Part shown: positions 47,607-56,645 of the stretch, in pieces | Position numbering within the stretch: position 1 is the stretch's first letter | How the letters are laid out: every line of letters starts with the position of its first letter | Source: Erysipelotrichaceae bacterium NK3D112 | GTDB taxonomy: Bacteria; Bacillota_I; Bacilli_A; Erysipelotrichales; Erysipelotrichaceae | Assembly: GCA_000701725.1 (NCBI GenBank) | Contig: JNJQ01000002.1 | Span: forward strand, 164,669-228,668 | Direction: 5' to 3' | DNA length: 64,000 bases | Notes under the pieces: model-generated | What the model was told of the DNA's origin: nothing | The model's input: the letters and a program-made list of their open reading frames with translations, nothing else | Databases searched by the model: none | Position numbers and translations under genes: made by a program

Positions 47607-49201
47607 TGGCGAAAATGAAAAATGCAGTGATGGCCGGCTGCCTGGATGAGAGGACATCACTGCATTTCATTCTGATCATGAACTTCATCCTCTCAGGCTT
47701 TTATTATGCCTTCGCCGGCTTAGAAGCCATGAAATACAGCGTCATCACAGGTGCCCTCACAGCTGCTGTTTCATTATGCGGAATCAGCGGCTTTGCCTTT
47801 TCGGAAGCAGCCTTCACGGCATCCGCAGCCGCCCGCAATGATTACAAAACCGTCCTTTATGTGAGATTTGTCTCATGTCTGTTCAGCTTCGGACTTACCG
47901 CGCTCTTTGTGATCATCCTGATTGCGGCAGGCAGACCTATGGCCGCATTCATGCTTGGGGAAGGGGCGCTTGCCGAAGATATCACGCATGTTTATGCAAT
48001 GATGATCATGATTGCCGTATATGCGCTGATCAGCTGTTATGTCTTCTGGCTGCGCGGCTTCTGGCAGGGCGCTCAGCAAAGTGCGGTAGACACCCGTTCC
48101 CAGCTGATCTTCTGCGGCTCATTCTATATCCTTGCATTCATGCTGACGGTCATTCTGGTCTATGGCTTCCATATCAACCGTGCGCTGAGCGCCTATGGTT
48201 TATGCGGGGCTTTGATCCTGGCAAGGCTGTTATGTCTTGGCTATTATGTGCTGTTTGACAGACTGCGTCTGAAGCGGTTCAAAGCGATGGCAAAAGCGCA
48301 GATCCTGCCAGCCATGCAGAAGAAAAAAGTCTTTGCGGATCTGATCCGCTTCACGCTGCCGTCATTAACGATGGCGCTCTGCGCTTCGATCTATATTCTC
48401 AGTTTTGCCGGCGGCGCATTGCGCATTGCGCAGATGATCCGGATGAAAGCAGCCCCCATGAACGCTCTTTATGCGGAGGGCGGCTGGATGATTCCTTTGC
48501 TGGCAATGATTCCTCTGGTTTTCAGCGCCTCATTGTTTGACGGCAGTTCATCCCTGATTACTTCCGCAACTCTTGCGAAGGAAAAGAAGAAGGCGGCAGC
48601 CGAACGCATGTTTGTGCGCTATATGGCGCTTTCTCTTGCCTTCAGCTTTGTGCTGGGCTGTCTTGCGCCGCAGATCACCCGTCTGTTTTACGGCAGCGGC
48701 TTCAGCTATGATCTGGTCCGTGTATTGCGCATCCAGGCGGCGGAAGGAATGCTGGCGGGCTTATGCGTGATGAGCGCGCGCTTTATGATTGTGCAGGGGC
48801 TTGGCCGCAATGCGATGGCCTACAGCATGATCAGCGCCGCACTGAGGATCGGACTGATGATTGTGATGCCGATGCGCTTCGGGCCTGACGGCATCCTCTA
48901 TTCCGGCATCGGGGCATTGTGCGTCAATCTGTTCCTTTGCTTCACGAAACTTTCCAACCGCGAGGCAATGAGCTTTGTCAAAGTCTTCATCATGACATTC
49001 CGCATTCTTCTGGCATGTCTGGCGATGAACGGCGTGTTTGTGATTTTCCGGCTGCTCGGGCTGGATGCGTTAAGCGGGGACAGGCTGTTTGACGCGATGC
49101 TCATCATGGGCATGTGCGCGGCCGGTGCGCTTGTCTATGTGTTCATCCTTTCCATCAGCGGCATTCCGCTATGGACAAAGAAAAAAAGAAAGAAGAAGTA
49201 A
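47606..49201 (+). CDS. MOP-superfamily flippase (MurJ/SpoVB/YtgP-like)
   Basis: A 531-residue polytopic membrane protein with about 14 hydrophobic segments and a Lys-rich C-terminus, the length and layout of MOP-family lipid flippases. The neighbouring rRNA pseudouridine synthase gene is a known context for the YtgP/MurJ branch in Bacillota, so lipid II flipping is plausible. Sequence identity to MurJ itself could not be measured here; a teichoic or polysaccharide flippase remains possible. The ATG overlaps the previous stop (TGATG). Confidence 0.8.
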   Translation: MAKMKNAVMAGCLDERTSLHFILIMNFILSGFYYAFAGLEAMKYSVITGALTAAVSLCGISGFAFSEAAFTASAAARNDYKTVLYVRFVSCLFSFGLTALFVIILIAAGRPMAAFMLGEGALAEDITHVYAMMIMIAVYALISCYVFWLRGFWQGAQQSAVDTRSQLIFCGSFYILAFMLTVILVYGFHINRALSAYGLCGALILARLLCLGYYVLFDRLRLKRFKAMAKAQILPAMQKKKVFADLIRFTLPSLTMALCASIYILSFAGGALRIAQMIRMKAAPMNALYAEGGWMIPLLAMIPLVFSASLFDGSSSLITSATLAKEKKKAAAERMFVRYMALSLAFSFVLGCLAPQITRLFYGSGFSYDLVRVLRIQAAEGMLAGLCVMSARFMIVQGLGRNAMAYSMISAALRIGLMIVMPMRFGPDGILYSGIGALCVNLFLCFTKLSNREAMSFVKVFIMTFRILLACLAMNGVFVIFRLLGLDALSGDRLFDAMLIMGMCAAGALVYVFILSISGIPLWTKKKRKKK

Positions 49202-49208
49202 ACAGCAG

Positions 49209-49901
49209 ATGATCAGACTGGATAAATATCTTGCGGAGGCAGGGGTCGGCACCCGCAGCCAGGTGAAAAAAGCCGTCCGTGACGGACGGGTGAAAATCAA
49301 CGGCGAAACCGTGAAGCATGCCGATCTGAAAGTGGATGAAGAGACCGACACCGTCACTTTCGATGATGAAGAGGTGTATTTCAGCGAATTTGTATATTTC
49401 ATGCTGAACAAGCCGCAGGGTTATATCTCAGCAAGCAGAGGCTGGGATCCCAACGTGATCGATCTGATCGCGGAGCCTTACCGCAACCTGTTTCCGGTGG
49501 GCAGACTCGACAAGGATACGGAAGGACTTCTGCTCATCAGCAATGACGGTCAGCTGGCCCATGAGCTTCTTTCGCCGAAAAAACTCATTGAGAAGGAGTA
49601 TTACACCGAAGTGGATATTCCTTTGACAGAAGAAGATATCAGCCGCATTGAAAGCGGCATTGAGTGGCATGGGGAAAGCTACCGGCCGGCAAAATATAAA
49701 AAGATCTCGGATCATGCCATGACCCTGACGGTCACCGAAGGCAGATATCACGAGATCAAGCGGATGATTGAGGCATGCGGATCGAAAGTGACTTATCTGA
49801 AGCGTGTCCGCATGAAGAATCTGGTTCTGGATGAAAATCTGAAACCGGGGGAATACCGTTTCCTGACACCGGAAGAGATCGATGATCTCAAAGCAGTCTG
49901 A
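49209..49901 (+). CDS. rRNA pseudouridine synthase, RsuA/RluB family
   Basis: A 230-residue synthase: an N-terminal S4 domain (MIRLDKYLAEAGVGTRSQVKK) and catalytic domain with D101 in GRLDKDTEGLLL. By size and context it is probably RsuA-like (16S position 516), though RluB/E/F types cannot be excluded. ATG 49209 is where homology begins; the frame open upstream reads through the flippase gene. Its 3' end overlaps ispH, on the other strand, by 14 nt. Confidence 0.9.
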   Translation: MIRLDKYLAEAGVGTRSQVKKAVRDGRVKINGETVKHADLKVDEETDTVTFDDEEVYFSEFVYFMLNKPQGYISASRGWDPNVIDLIAEPYRNLFPVGRLDKDTEGLLLISNDGQLAHELLSPKKLIEKEYYTEVDIPLTEEDISRIESGIEWHGESYRPAKYKKISDHAMTLTVTEGRYHEIKRMIEACGSKVTYLKRVRMKNLVLDENLKPGEYRFLTPEEIDDLKAV

Positions 49902-50793
49902 CCAGTGCCTCTGAAGGCAGCTGCCAGATTCCGTCAATTGCATATTGTTTCAGGAAATCAATCACCTGGTTGGTGAGTGAATTGGGAGTTGAAGAACCGC
50001 TTGTCACGGCAATGCGGTTTTTATTTTTCACCATCTCCTCTTTGAGATCGAGCACGCTGCCGATCAGGAATGCTTCCTTGATGCCGGCATCAAACGCGAT
50101 CCGTTTGAGCTGATTGGAATTGTTGGAGCGGGGATCGCCGACCACGATCAGACAGTCGGTATCCGTCAGATTCATGACCGCTTCCTGGCGCATTCTGGTG
50201 GCGGCGCAGATTTCCTCGGCCACCGCAGCCTTTGGATATTTTTCAAGGCATGCATTGATGATGCCGCGGGTGTCACGCAGCGAGAGGGTGGTCTGGCAGG
50301 TGATCAGGACATTCTCAAGTCCGTCAAGACCTTCGAGATCCTCCGCCTTAGTGATCAGATGAATGCGCGGGGAAAGGGATACGGTGCCTTCGGATTCGGG
50401 ATGATTCTTCTTGCCGATGTAAAGCACATCGCCGTTTTCAACATGCGAGCGCACCAGAGTATGGGTGCGGATCACATCCGGGCAGGAGGCATCGACAATG
50501 CTCAATCCTTTGGCGCATGCTTTCTCACGCACTTTGTCAGAAATGCCGTGTGCCGTGAAGATGACAATTCCTTCATCAATCTCATCAAGCAGCTCCTCAC
50601 GTGTTTTCTTCGGGTTTTCGACAAACCCGATGCCGAGCCGTTCGCATTCGCGCACAACGAACTCATTGTGCACGATCATGCCGAGCATGGTGATTTTTCT
50701 GCCCGGGTTTTCCTTTGCGGTTTTCTGCGCGGTTTTGATTGCGCGGATGACACCGGCGCAGTAGCCATGAGGCACAACATTGATAATTTCCAT
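49888..50793 (-). CDS. ispH: 4-hydroxy-3-methylbut-2-enyl diphosphate reductase IspH
   Basis: A 301-residue LytB/IspH with the three iron-sulfur cysteines C12, C104 and C196 and the conserved HGYCAG, TAHGIS and SGSSTPNS motifs. It makes IPP and DMAPP in the last step of the MEP pathway. ispG, the step before it, lies 4 kb away on the same strand. It is divergent from murC and convergent with the pseudouridine synthase. Confidence 0.97.
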   Translation of the reverse strand: MEIINVVPHGYCAGVIRAIKTAQKTAKENPGRKITMLGMIVHNEFVVRECERLGIGFVENPKKTREELLDEIDEGIVIFTAHGISDKVREKACAKGLSIVDASCPDVIRTHTLVRSHVENGDVLYIGKKNHPESEGTVSLSPRIHLITKAEDLEGLDGLENVLITCQTTLSLRDTRGIINACLEKYPKAAVAEEICAATRMRQEAVMNLTDTDCLIVVGDPRSNNSNQLKRIAFDAGIKEAFLIGSVLDLKEEMVKNKNRIAVTSGSSTPNSLTNQVIDFLKQYAIDGIWQLPSEALVRLL

Positions 50794-50855
50794 AACTGAC
50801 TCCTGTCCGCATTCATTGTATTACAGCCGGTCTTCTTTCACAAATGCGCCATGAA

Positions 50856-50864
50856 TGGTAAAAT
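50856..50864 (+). promoter_or_regulatory. Extended -10 promoter element of murC
   Basis: TGG followed by TAAAAT (50859-50864), 30 nt before ATG 50894; only a weak -35 (TTTCAC, 50836-50841). Confidence 0.5.
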
Positions 50865-50893
50865 AAAGCGTGTTGAAACAGGGAGGTGTACCC

Positions 50894-52294
50894 ATGTACA
50901 GAATCAATCCTGAACAGCCCGTGCACGCGCACTTTATCGGTATCGGCGGCACATCGATGAGCGGGCTGGCGGAATATCTTCATGAATGCGGTTTTCAGGT
51001 AAGCGGATCGGATTCCGCCCATTCCAAATATACGAAGCATCTCGAGGACAAGGGAATCGTGATCGGCTATCCCCAGAAGGCGGAAAACATTCCGGAAGAT
51101 ACCGATGTCGTGATCTTTTCAGCCGCGATTCATCCGGGCAATCCGGAATACGACGAGGCGGTCAGAAGAAATCTTCCGATGCTTTCAAGAGCCGAGCTGC
51201 TCGGTCAGCTGATGGCGTTCTACAATAATGCGATCAATATCTCCGGCACCCATGGCAAAACCACCACGACATCCATGGTGACCGACATCTTCATTGATGC
51301 GGGTCTTGATCCGACCATTGAAATCGGCGGCATGCTCGATGACATCGGCGGCAATATGCGCATTTCAAAGCGCCAGGACTATTTCATCGCCGAGGCTTGT
51401 GAATATACCAATTCATTCCTGCATTTCCACCCCACATGCGCAATCATCCTCAATGTTGAAGCGGACCATCTGGATTTCTTCAAGGACCTCGATGACATCC
51501 GCCATTCATTCAGAAAGTTTGCGGAACTGCTGCCGGAAGGCGGATTCCTGATCGTCGGAAATGATATTGAGAATTATGAATATTTCTATAAGGGACTCAA
51601 TCTTAATGTCATCACATTCGGTCTTGAGAATGCGGATTATACGGCAAAGGATATCGTCTATGATGAATTTGTCAGAGCCTCTTTCACCGTTTTGGAAAAG
51701 GGCGAGGAGATCGGCAGGGTGACCCTTGGCGTGCCGGGCGAACACAATGTGCTAAACGCGCTTGCTGCGATTGCGGCAGCACGTGCATACGGCATCTCCA
51801 TGGATACAATTGATCATGCGCTTTCACGTTACCATGGAACACAGAGACGCTTTGATATCCGCGGACATGTCAACGGCTTCACGGTCATGGACGACTATGC
51901 CCATCATCCCCAGGAGGTCGAAGCGGTGCTGAAGACCCTGATGAGATATCCTCATCACAAGCTCTGGGCAATCCAGCAGCCCCATACCTACAGCCGCACA
52001 AAGAAATTCATGAATGAATTCGCCGATGTGCTTTCGCTCGCCGATGCGGTGCTGGTGCTTGATATCTTCCCGGCAAGAGAGACGGATGATCTCGGCACGC
52101 ATGCGACGCAGCTGGTCGAAAAGCTGAAAGAAAGAGGCACAGAGGTTTATTACACACCGACATTCGATGATGTTGAGAAGTTTGTGGTTGAACACGGTGA
52201 AAAAGATGACATCTTTATCACGCTCGGCTGCGGCAATGCCAATATCGTCGCTGACCGGATTGTTGCCAATCACGGGACAAAGGAATCGCACTGA
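50894..52294 (+). CDS. murC: UDP-N-acetylmuramate-L-alanine ligase MurC
   Basis: A 466-residue Mur ligase with HFIGIGGTSMSGLAEYL near the N-terminus, ATP motif SGTHGKTTTTSM (about 116-127) and the conserved DYAHHP segment. It adds L-Ala to UDP-MurNAc. ATG 50894 has GGGAGGTG upstream; the frame open from TTG 50870 would span the ribosome site. It stands alone, with its own terminator, not in a cell-wall cluster. Confidence 0.96.
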   Translation: MYRINPEQPVHAHFIGIGGTSMSGLAEYLHECGFQVSGSDSAHSKYTKHLEDKGIVIGYPQKAENIPEDTDVVIFSAAIHPGNPEYDEAVRRNLPMLSRAELLGQLMAFYNNAINISGTHGKTTTTSMVTDIFIDAGLDPTIEIGGMLDDIGGNMRISKRQDYFIAEACEYTNSFLHFHPTCAIILNVEADHLDFFKDLDDIRHSFRKFAELLPEGGFLIVGNDIENYEYFYKGLNLNVITFGLENADYTAKDIVYDEFVRASFTVLEKGEEIGRVTLGVPGEHNVLNALAAIAAARAYGISMDTIDHALSRYHGTQRRFDIRGHVNGFTVMDDYAHHPQEVEAVLKTLMRYPHHKLWAIQQPHTYSRTKKFMNEFADVLSLADAVLVLDIFPARETDDLGTHATQLVEKLKERGTEVYYTPTFDDVEKFVVEHGEKDDIFITLGCGNANIVADRIVANHGTKESH

Positions 52295-52304
52295 TTCCTT
52301 TTTT
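52279..52304 (+). terminator. Terminator of murC, overlapping its stop codon
   Basis: AAAGGAATC (52279-52287) with GATTCCTTT (52293-52301), 5-nt loop and T run. The descending arm contains part of the TGA stop. Confidence 0.9.
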
Positions 52305-52313
52305 CGGATATTA

Positions 52314-52322
52314 TGTTAAAAT
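52314..52322 (+). promoter_or_regulatory. Extended -10 promoter element of the DEAD-box gene
   Basis: TGT followed by TAAAAT (52317-52322), 35 nt before the start. Confidence 0.5.
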
Positions 52323-52356
52323 CCATATGCTCAAAAACAGGAGGTAATGACAACAT

Positions 52357-53724
52357 ATGAAACGATTTGAAGATTTTAATCTGAAGCCTGCTGTCAGGAA
52401 ATATATCAGTCTGAATCATTTCACAGAGCCGACTCCGATCCAGGAGGAAGTGATTCCGGCGGTTCTCAGGGGAAAAGATGTCATCGGTCTTTCCGCCACC
52501 GGTTCCGGCAAAAGCCATGCCTATCTGATTCCGATTCTTGAAAGGATCGACGCATCCAAAGATTATACCCAGGCGGTCATCACTGCTCCGACCCGTGAGC
52601 TTGCCATGCAGATCTATGAAATGGCAAAGCCGATGATGGATTGTGTGGAGGGACTCAGAGTGCGTCTGTTTATCGGCGGACGTGACCGTGAAAAGGATAT
52701 TGAACAGCTTGCCGCGGCCCAGCCGCATATCGCCATCGGCACTCCCGGAAGAATCCGTGATCTGTTCCTTGGCAGTGCGAGCCTGCGCATTGAACAGGCA
52801 TCCGTTCTTGTTGTGGATGAGGCGGATATGACACTGGAATACGGCTTCATCGATGATATTGACGCGTTTGCGGGAAGGCTGCCCGATGATCTGCAGATGC
52901 TGGCATTCTCGGCAACCATGCCCGAGCAGCTCAAGCCGTTTCTGAAAAAATACATGCATCATCCGATCACCATGCAGATCGGTGAAAAGGTCCGCTTCAA
53001 TCCCGATATCAGACACGTCCTGGTGCCATGCTATCACCATGGCTATGCCCGTACGGTTCTTTCCGTGCTGGAAGGCATCAATCCCTTTGTCTGCCTGATC
53101 TTCGCCAATACCAGATCCGAAGCCGCATCCATTGCGGAAGCACTTCGTGAAAGCGGACTGGATGTGGAAGAGCTCCATGGCGATCTCACCAGCCGCAGAC
53201 GCAAACAGGCGATGAAATCCATCTCCGCGGCGGAACATACCTATGTCGTGGCGACCGATCTTGCCGCAAGAGGAATCGACATCGGTGAAGTATCGCATGT
53301 CATCTCATGCGGTTTCCCGGAAGATCTTGAATACTATGTGCACAGAGCCGGCAGAACCGGCCGTGCAGGGGCAAGCGGCACATGCTATGCGCTCTATGAG
53401 GAAAGAGATGACGCTTCCATCCGCTCACTGATGAAGCGCGGAATCCGTTTTGATCATCAGCGCTGCCGCAGCGGACAGTGGCAGGATTTAAAGCCTTATG
53501 GCGTGCGCTTCACAAAGAAGGATGATGATCTGGAAAAGAAGATTTCCCAGATTTATACAAAGAAGAACACCAAGGTCAAGCCCGGATACAAAAAGAAGAG
53601 GGCGGAACAGATCGCCCGTGTGCACCGCGCGAAGAAGCGTGAGATGATCCGCTCCAAGATCCGTGAGGAAAAGAAGGCGATGTATAAGGAAAGGGCGAGA
53701 AAAGACAGGGAGAACGGTTTATGA
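52357..53724 (+). CDS. DEAD-box ATP-dependent RNA helicase
   Basis: A 455-residue helicase with the Q motif, motif I ATGSGKS at 47-53, PTREL, TPGRI, DEAD, SAT, ARGID and HRAGRTGR in the right order, then a Lys/Arg-rich tail of about 60 residues for RNA binding. It unwinds RNA in ribosome assembly or decay; CshA/CshB-like role possible. AGGAGGT precedes the ATG by 10 nt. nfo overlaps by 4 nt, as cshB-nfo pairs do in Bacillus. Confidence 0.95.
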   Translation: MKRFEDFNLKPAVRKYISLNHFTEPTPIQEEVIPAVLRGKDVIGLSATGSGKSHAYLIPILERIDASKDYTQAVITAPTRELAMQIYEMAKPMMDCVEGLRVRLFIGGRDREKDIEQLAAAQPHIAIGTPGRIRDLFLGSASLRIEQASVLVVDEADMTLEYGFIDDIDAFAGRLPDDLQMLAFSATMPEQLKPFLKKYMHHPITMQIGEKVRFNPDIRHVLVPCYHHGYARTVLSVLEGINPFVCLIFANTRSEAASIAEALRESGLDVEELHGDLTSRRRKQAMKSISAAEHTYVVATDLAARGIDIGEVSHVISCGFPEDLEYYVHRAGRTGRAGASGTCYALYEERDDASIRSLMKRGIRFDHQRCRSGQWQDLKPYGVRFTKKDDDLEKKISQIYTKKNTKVKPGYKKKRAEQIARVHRAKKREMIRSKIREEKKAMYKERARKDRENGL

Positions 53725-54605
53725 TTCTCGGCTGCCATGTGCAGATGAAAGCGCCTGATTATGTCGAAGGAAGCGTAAAGGAAGCGATCGCGTATGGCGC
53801 CAATGCCCTGATGCTTTATACCGGCGCCCCGCAGAACACCCGCCGCAATCCGGTTGAGAAACTGCGCATTGAAGAAGCGAAGCAATTGATGCATGAAAAC
53901 GGAATGAAGATGGAACACCTGATTGTCCATGCGCCGTATATCATCAATCCGGCCAACAGCGTCAAACCCGAAGTGGCAGAGCTCGCAAAGGAATTCCTGG
54001 AGAGCGAACTGGAACGGACCGCCGCGATCGGCGCCTCATACCTTGTTCTTCATCCCGGCTCCTATACGACAACGGATCTTGAAACCGGCATTCACACCAT
54101 CATTGAGCGTCTCAATTCGGTTGCGCATTATCCGGAAGGTGTGAAGATCTGTCTTGAGACAATGGCCGGCAAGGGATCGGAAGTCGGATACCGCTTTGAA
54201 CATCTTGCTGAGATTCTTTCCGGTGTGGAACATCCCGAAAGTTTCGGAGTGTGTCTTGACACATGCCATATTTCCGATGCCGGATATGATATCAATGATT
54301 TCGACGGAGTCCTGGATGAATTTGACCGTGTGATCGGTCTTACGCATTTGCATGTCATTCATCTCAATGATTCCAAAAACGAAAGGGGCGCACGCAAGGA
54401 CAGACATGCCAATCTCGGCATGGGAACGATCGGCTTTGATGCACTGCATGCGGTCGCTTGCAATTCCAGATGTGCAGCGATTCCAAAGATTCTCGAAACG
54501 CCGTACATCGGCAAGAAGCCTCCTTACAGATACGAAATCGAAATGCTCAGAAGCGGTGTTTACAACCGCGAAATTCTGGAACAGATGGCAAAAGAAAACG
54601 GCTGA
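53721..54605 (+). CDS. nfo: Endonuclease IV (AP endonuclease)
   Basis: A 294-residue TIM-barrel AP endonuclease with zinc-ligand regions HAPYIINPA, LHPGSYTT, CLDTCHISDAGYD and HLNDSKNERGARKDRHANLG. It cuts DNA at abasic sites in base-excision repair. ATGA overlap with the helicase gene gives a coupled pair. The stop codon lies inside the terminator stem. Confidence 0.97.
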   Translation: MILGCHVQMKAPDYVEGSVKEAIAYGANALMLYTGAPQNTRRNPVEKLRIEEAKQLMHENGMKMEHLIVHAPYIINPANSVKPEVAELAKEFLESELERTAAIGASYLVLHPGSYTTTDLETGIHTIIERLNSVAHYPEGVKICLETMAGKGSEVGYRFEHLAEILSGVEHPESFGVCLDTCHISDAGYDINDFDGVLDEFDRVIGLTHLHVIHLNDSKNERGARKDRHANLGMGTIGFDALHAVACNSRCAAIPKILETPYIGKKPPYRYEIEMLRSGVYNREILEQMAKENG

Positions 54606-54618
54606 GGTCAGCCGTTTT
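54595..54618. terminator. Bidirectional terminator between nfo and ispG
   Basis: A perfect 11-bp inverted repeat with A- and T-rich flanks between two convergent genes. It includes the nfo stop. Confidence 0.92.
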
Positions 54619-54625
54619 ACTGTTA

Positions 54626-55693
54626 TTACTGATCGGACTCGGAAATGATTTTCTGGATTTCATCCTTGAGCGCCTGGGTCAGCTCAGCCTGGGGAACCTT
54701 ACGGATCAGTTCGCCTTTGCGGAAGAGCAGACCGATCTCATAGCCGCCGGCGACACCGACATCCGCGCGGGATGCCTCCTGCATGCCGTTGACCGGGCAG
54801 CCCATGACCGCCACGGAGATATTGGCATGGATATGCTGAAGATAGTCTTCCATTTCCTTTACCACCGGCAGCATATCATACTGGATTCTGCCGCAGGTCG
54901 GGCAGGCGATCAGATCGGGAACCCCATCAATCAGATCAAAGCATCTGAGCAATTGCTTGGCGATGGGAAGCTCGTCATTGGGATCGCCCGATACGGATAC
55001 GCGGATCGTATCGCCGATGCCTTCATTAAGCAAAACACCAAGCGCAGCGCTGGATTTGACTGCTGATTCGGCAAATCCGCCGGCTTCTGTCACACCCAGA
55101 TGAAGCGGATATTCAAATGTTTCCGCGGCTGCCTTATAGGCGTCGATTGTCAGTCTGACATTGCTGGATTTGAATGAGAGGCAGATGTCACGGAAGTCCA
55201 GTTCCTCAAGGATATCGGTATGGCGCTTTGCGGAAGCGATCATCGCTTCGGCGCACGGTCCGCCATACTGTTCCAGAAACTGGCGCTCCAGAGAGCCTGA
55301 ATTGATGCCGATGCGGATCGGCACATGTTTCTCGCGGCACATGTTCACGACTTCCTCGGTATGCGCGCGGGAGCCGATGTTGCCGGGATTGATGCGGATC
55401 GCATCCACACCGCCGGCAAGCGAAATCAATGCCAGTCTGTGATTGAAGTGGATATCCGCGACGAGCGGCACATTGGTGCGCTTTTTGATCTCGGCAATCG
55501 CTCTGGCGTCTTCTTCATCAAGCACTGCGGTTCTGACAATTTCGCAGCCGTTTTCGGCCAGGGAATTGATCTGGGCAACGGCAGCGTCAATATTCTTGGC
55601 GGGAATGTTTGTCATCGACTGCAGAATGCATTTCTGCTGGCCTCCGATCTGCACACCGCCCACGAAAATCGGTCTTGTTTCTGTTCTTTTCAT
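54626..55693 (-). CDS. ispG: 4-hydroxy-3-methylbut-2-en-1-yl diphosphate synthase IspG
   Basis: A 355-residue GcpE/IspG, short bacterial type. The N-terminal TIM barrel has RINPGNIGS and RIGINSGSLE; the C-terminal cluster domain has the cysteines in ACPTCGR and MGCPVNG. It makes HMBPP, the IspH substrate, in the MEP pathway. AGGTG-type ribosome site before the ATG. It is divergent from rpmG. Confidence 0.97.
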   Translation of the reverse strand: MKRTETRPIFVGGVQIGGQQKCILQSMTNIPAKNIDAAVAQINSLAENGCEIVRTAVLDEEDARAIAEIKKRTNVPLVADIHFNHRLALISLAGGVDAIRINPGNIGSRAHTEEVVNMCREKHVPIRIGINSGSLERQFLEQYGGPCAEAMIASAKRHTDILEELDFRDICLSFKSSNVRLTIDAYKAAAETFEYPLHLGVTEAGGFAESAVKSSAALGVLLNEGIGDTIRVSVSGDPNDELPIAKQLLRCFDLIDGVPDLIACPTCGRIQYDMLPVVKEMEDYLQHIHANISVAVMGCPVNGMQEASRADVGVAGGYEIGLLFRKGELIRKVPQAELTQALKDEIQKIISESDQ

Positions 55694-55754
55694 ATCATTG
55701 CACCTCGTAGATATTATGACATTATCAACTCTTTTGTGGAAGGAAATGAAATGC

Positions 55755-55783
55755 TTGGAAATTAAAAATGTTTATGCTATACT
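55755..55783 (+). promoter_or_regulatory. Promoter of rpmG
   Basis: -35 TTGGAA (55755-55760), 17-nt spacer, -10 TATACT (55778-55783) with extended TGC before it. Confidence 0.75.
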
Positions 55784-55812
55784 CATTCACGTAGGTCAGG
55801 AGGTGTTCAGAA

Positions 55813-55965
55813 ATGCCCAGAGAAAATATCACATTCAAGTGCACAGAATGCGGTGAAGAAAACTACATCGGCACACGGAATAAGCGCAAGCATCCGGAAA
55901 AGATGGAAATCAAAAAGTACTGCCCGCGCTGCAACAAGGTAACTGCACATAAGGAGAAGAAATAA
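55813..55965 (+). CDS. rpmG: 50S ribosomal protein bL33, zinc-ribbon form
   Basis: A 50-residue protein with AGGAGGTG before ATG 55813. It has the two zinc CxxC knuckles (C10-x2-C13 and C37-x2-C40) around a conserved [19 protein letters not shown] core, which identify bL33. It is monocistronic with its own promoter and terminator. secE and nusG, frequent neighbours of an rpmG copy, are absent here. Confidence 0.96.
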   Translation: MPRENITFKCTECGEENYIGTRNKRKHPEKMEIKKYCPRCNKVTAHKEKK

Positions 55966-55983
55966 CCCACGGGTTATTTTTTT
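55961..55983 (+). terminator. Terminator of rpmG
   Basis: AATAACCC (55961-55968) with GGGTTATT (55971-55978), 2-nt gap and seven T residues in all; the stop codon is in the stem. Confidence 0.85.
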
Positions 55984-55993
55984 GTTTTGAATT

Positions 55994-56596
55994 ATGAAAG
56001 TCGATGTTCTTCCGATCGGCCAGGATGATGAAAACAGCTATGTATTGCATGATCGGGGCCATGTGCTCTTCATTGACCCCGGACGCAAGGCAAAAATGAT
56101 CGCGGCCTGTGTTTTGCCAAAGGAGAAGGTGGACGGCATCATTCTGACCCACGGCCATTCGGACCATACCCAGGCGGCCGATGATCTGGCTGATTTATAT
56201 GACTGTGAGGTCTACATGTCCCACCGGGATCTGATCCTGGTTGATCCTGCCTCTGTGCAGGGATATGGCTTTGACGGGCCGGTATACCATGAAATCACGG
56301 ATCTTAAAGAAGAGATGCTCATCGGCAGCTTTACGCTGCATGTGATATTCACACCCGGCCATACCGAGGGCAGTGTCTGCGTGCGATGCGGATCATTGCT
56401 GTTTACGGGTGACACGCTGTTTGCCGGTGATATCGGCAGAACCGATCTCTTCGGCGGCGATGAGCAGCAGATGAAAGCTTCCCTAAAAAAGCTGGCGCAG
56501 CTGCCCCATGATCTGAAGATATATCCGGGTCATGGCCCTGCCAGCACCATCGGCAGGGAACTGATGAGCAATCCGTACTTTGTATACGCCGGTTGA
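55994..56596 (+). CDS. MBL-fold metallo-hydrolase (glyoxalase II-like)
   Basis: A 200-residue metallo-beta-lactamase-fold hydrolase with H53-x-H55-x-D57-H58 (THGHSDH), a later FTPGHTEGSV, GDTLFAGDIGRTD and YPGHGP. All metal ligands are present. Close relatives are thioesterase/glyoxalase II-like with unknown substrates. The gene starts 29 nt after rpmG with no visible Shine-Dalgarno sequence and sits right behind a terminator, so its expression signal is unclear. Confidence 0.93.
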   Translation: MKVDVLPIGQDDENSYVLHDRGHVLFIDPGRKAKMIAACVLPKEKVDGIILTHGHSDHTQAADDLADLYDCEVYMSHRDLILVDPASVQGYGFDGPVYHEITDLKEEMLIGSFTLHVIFTPGHTEGSVCVRCGSLLFTGDTLFAGDIGRTDLFGGDEQQMKASLKKLAQLPHDLKIYPGHGPASTIGRELMSNPYFVYAG

Positions 56597-56645
56597 TTTT
56601 AAAGTGATATTGCCGTTACAATAACCATGAAGCGAGGTTTTGCTT

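Noticed and set aside
52270..53298. 342-residue minus-strand frame opposite the DEAD-box gene
   Set aside because: All helicase motifs lie on the plus strand in the right order; the minus frame is a by-product of base composition.
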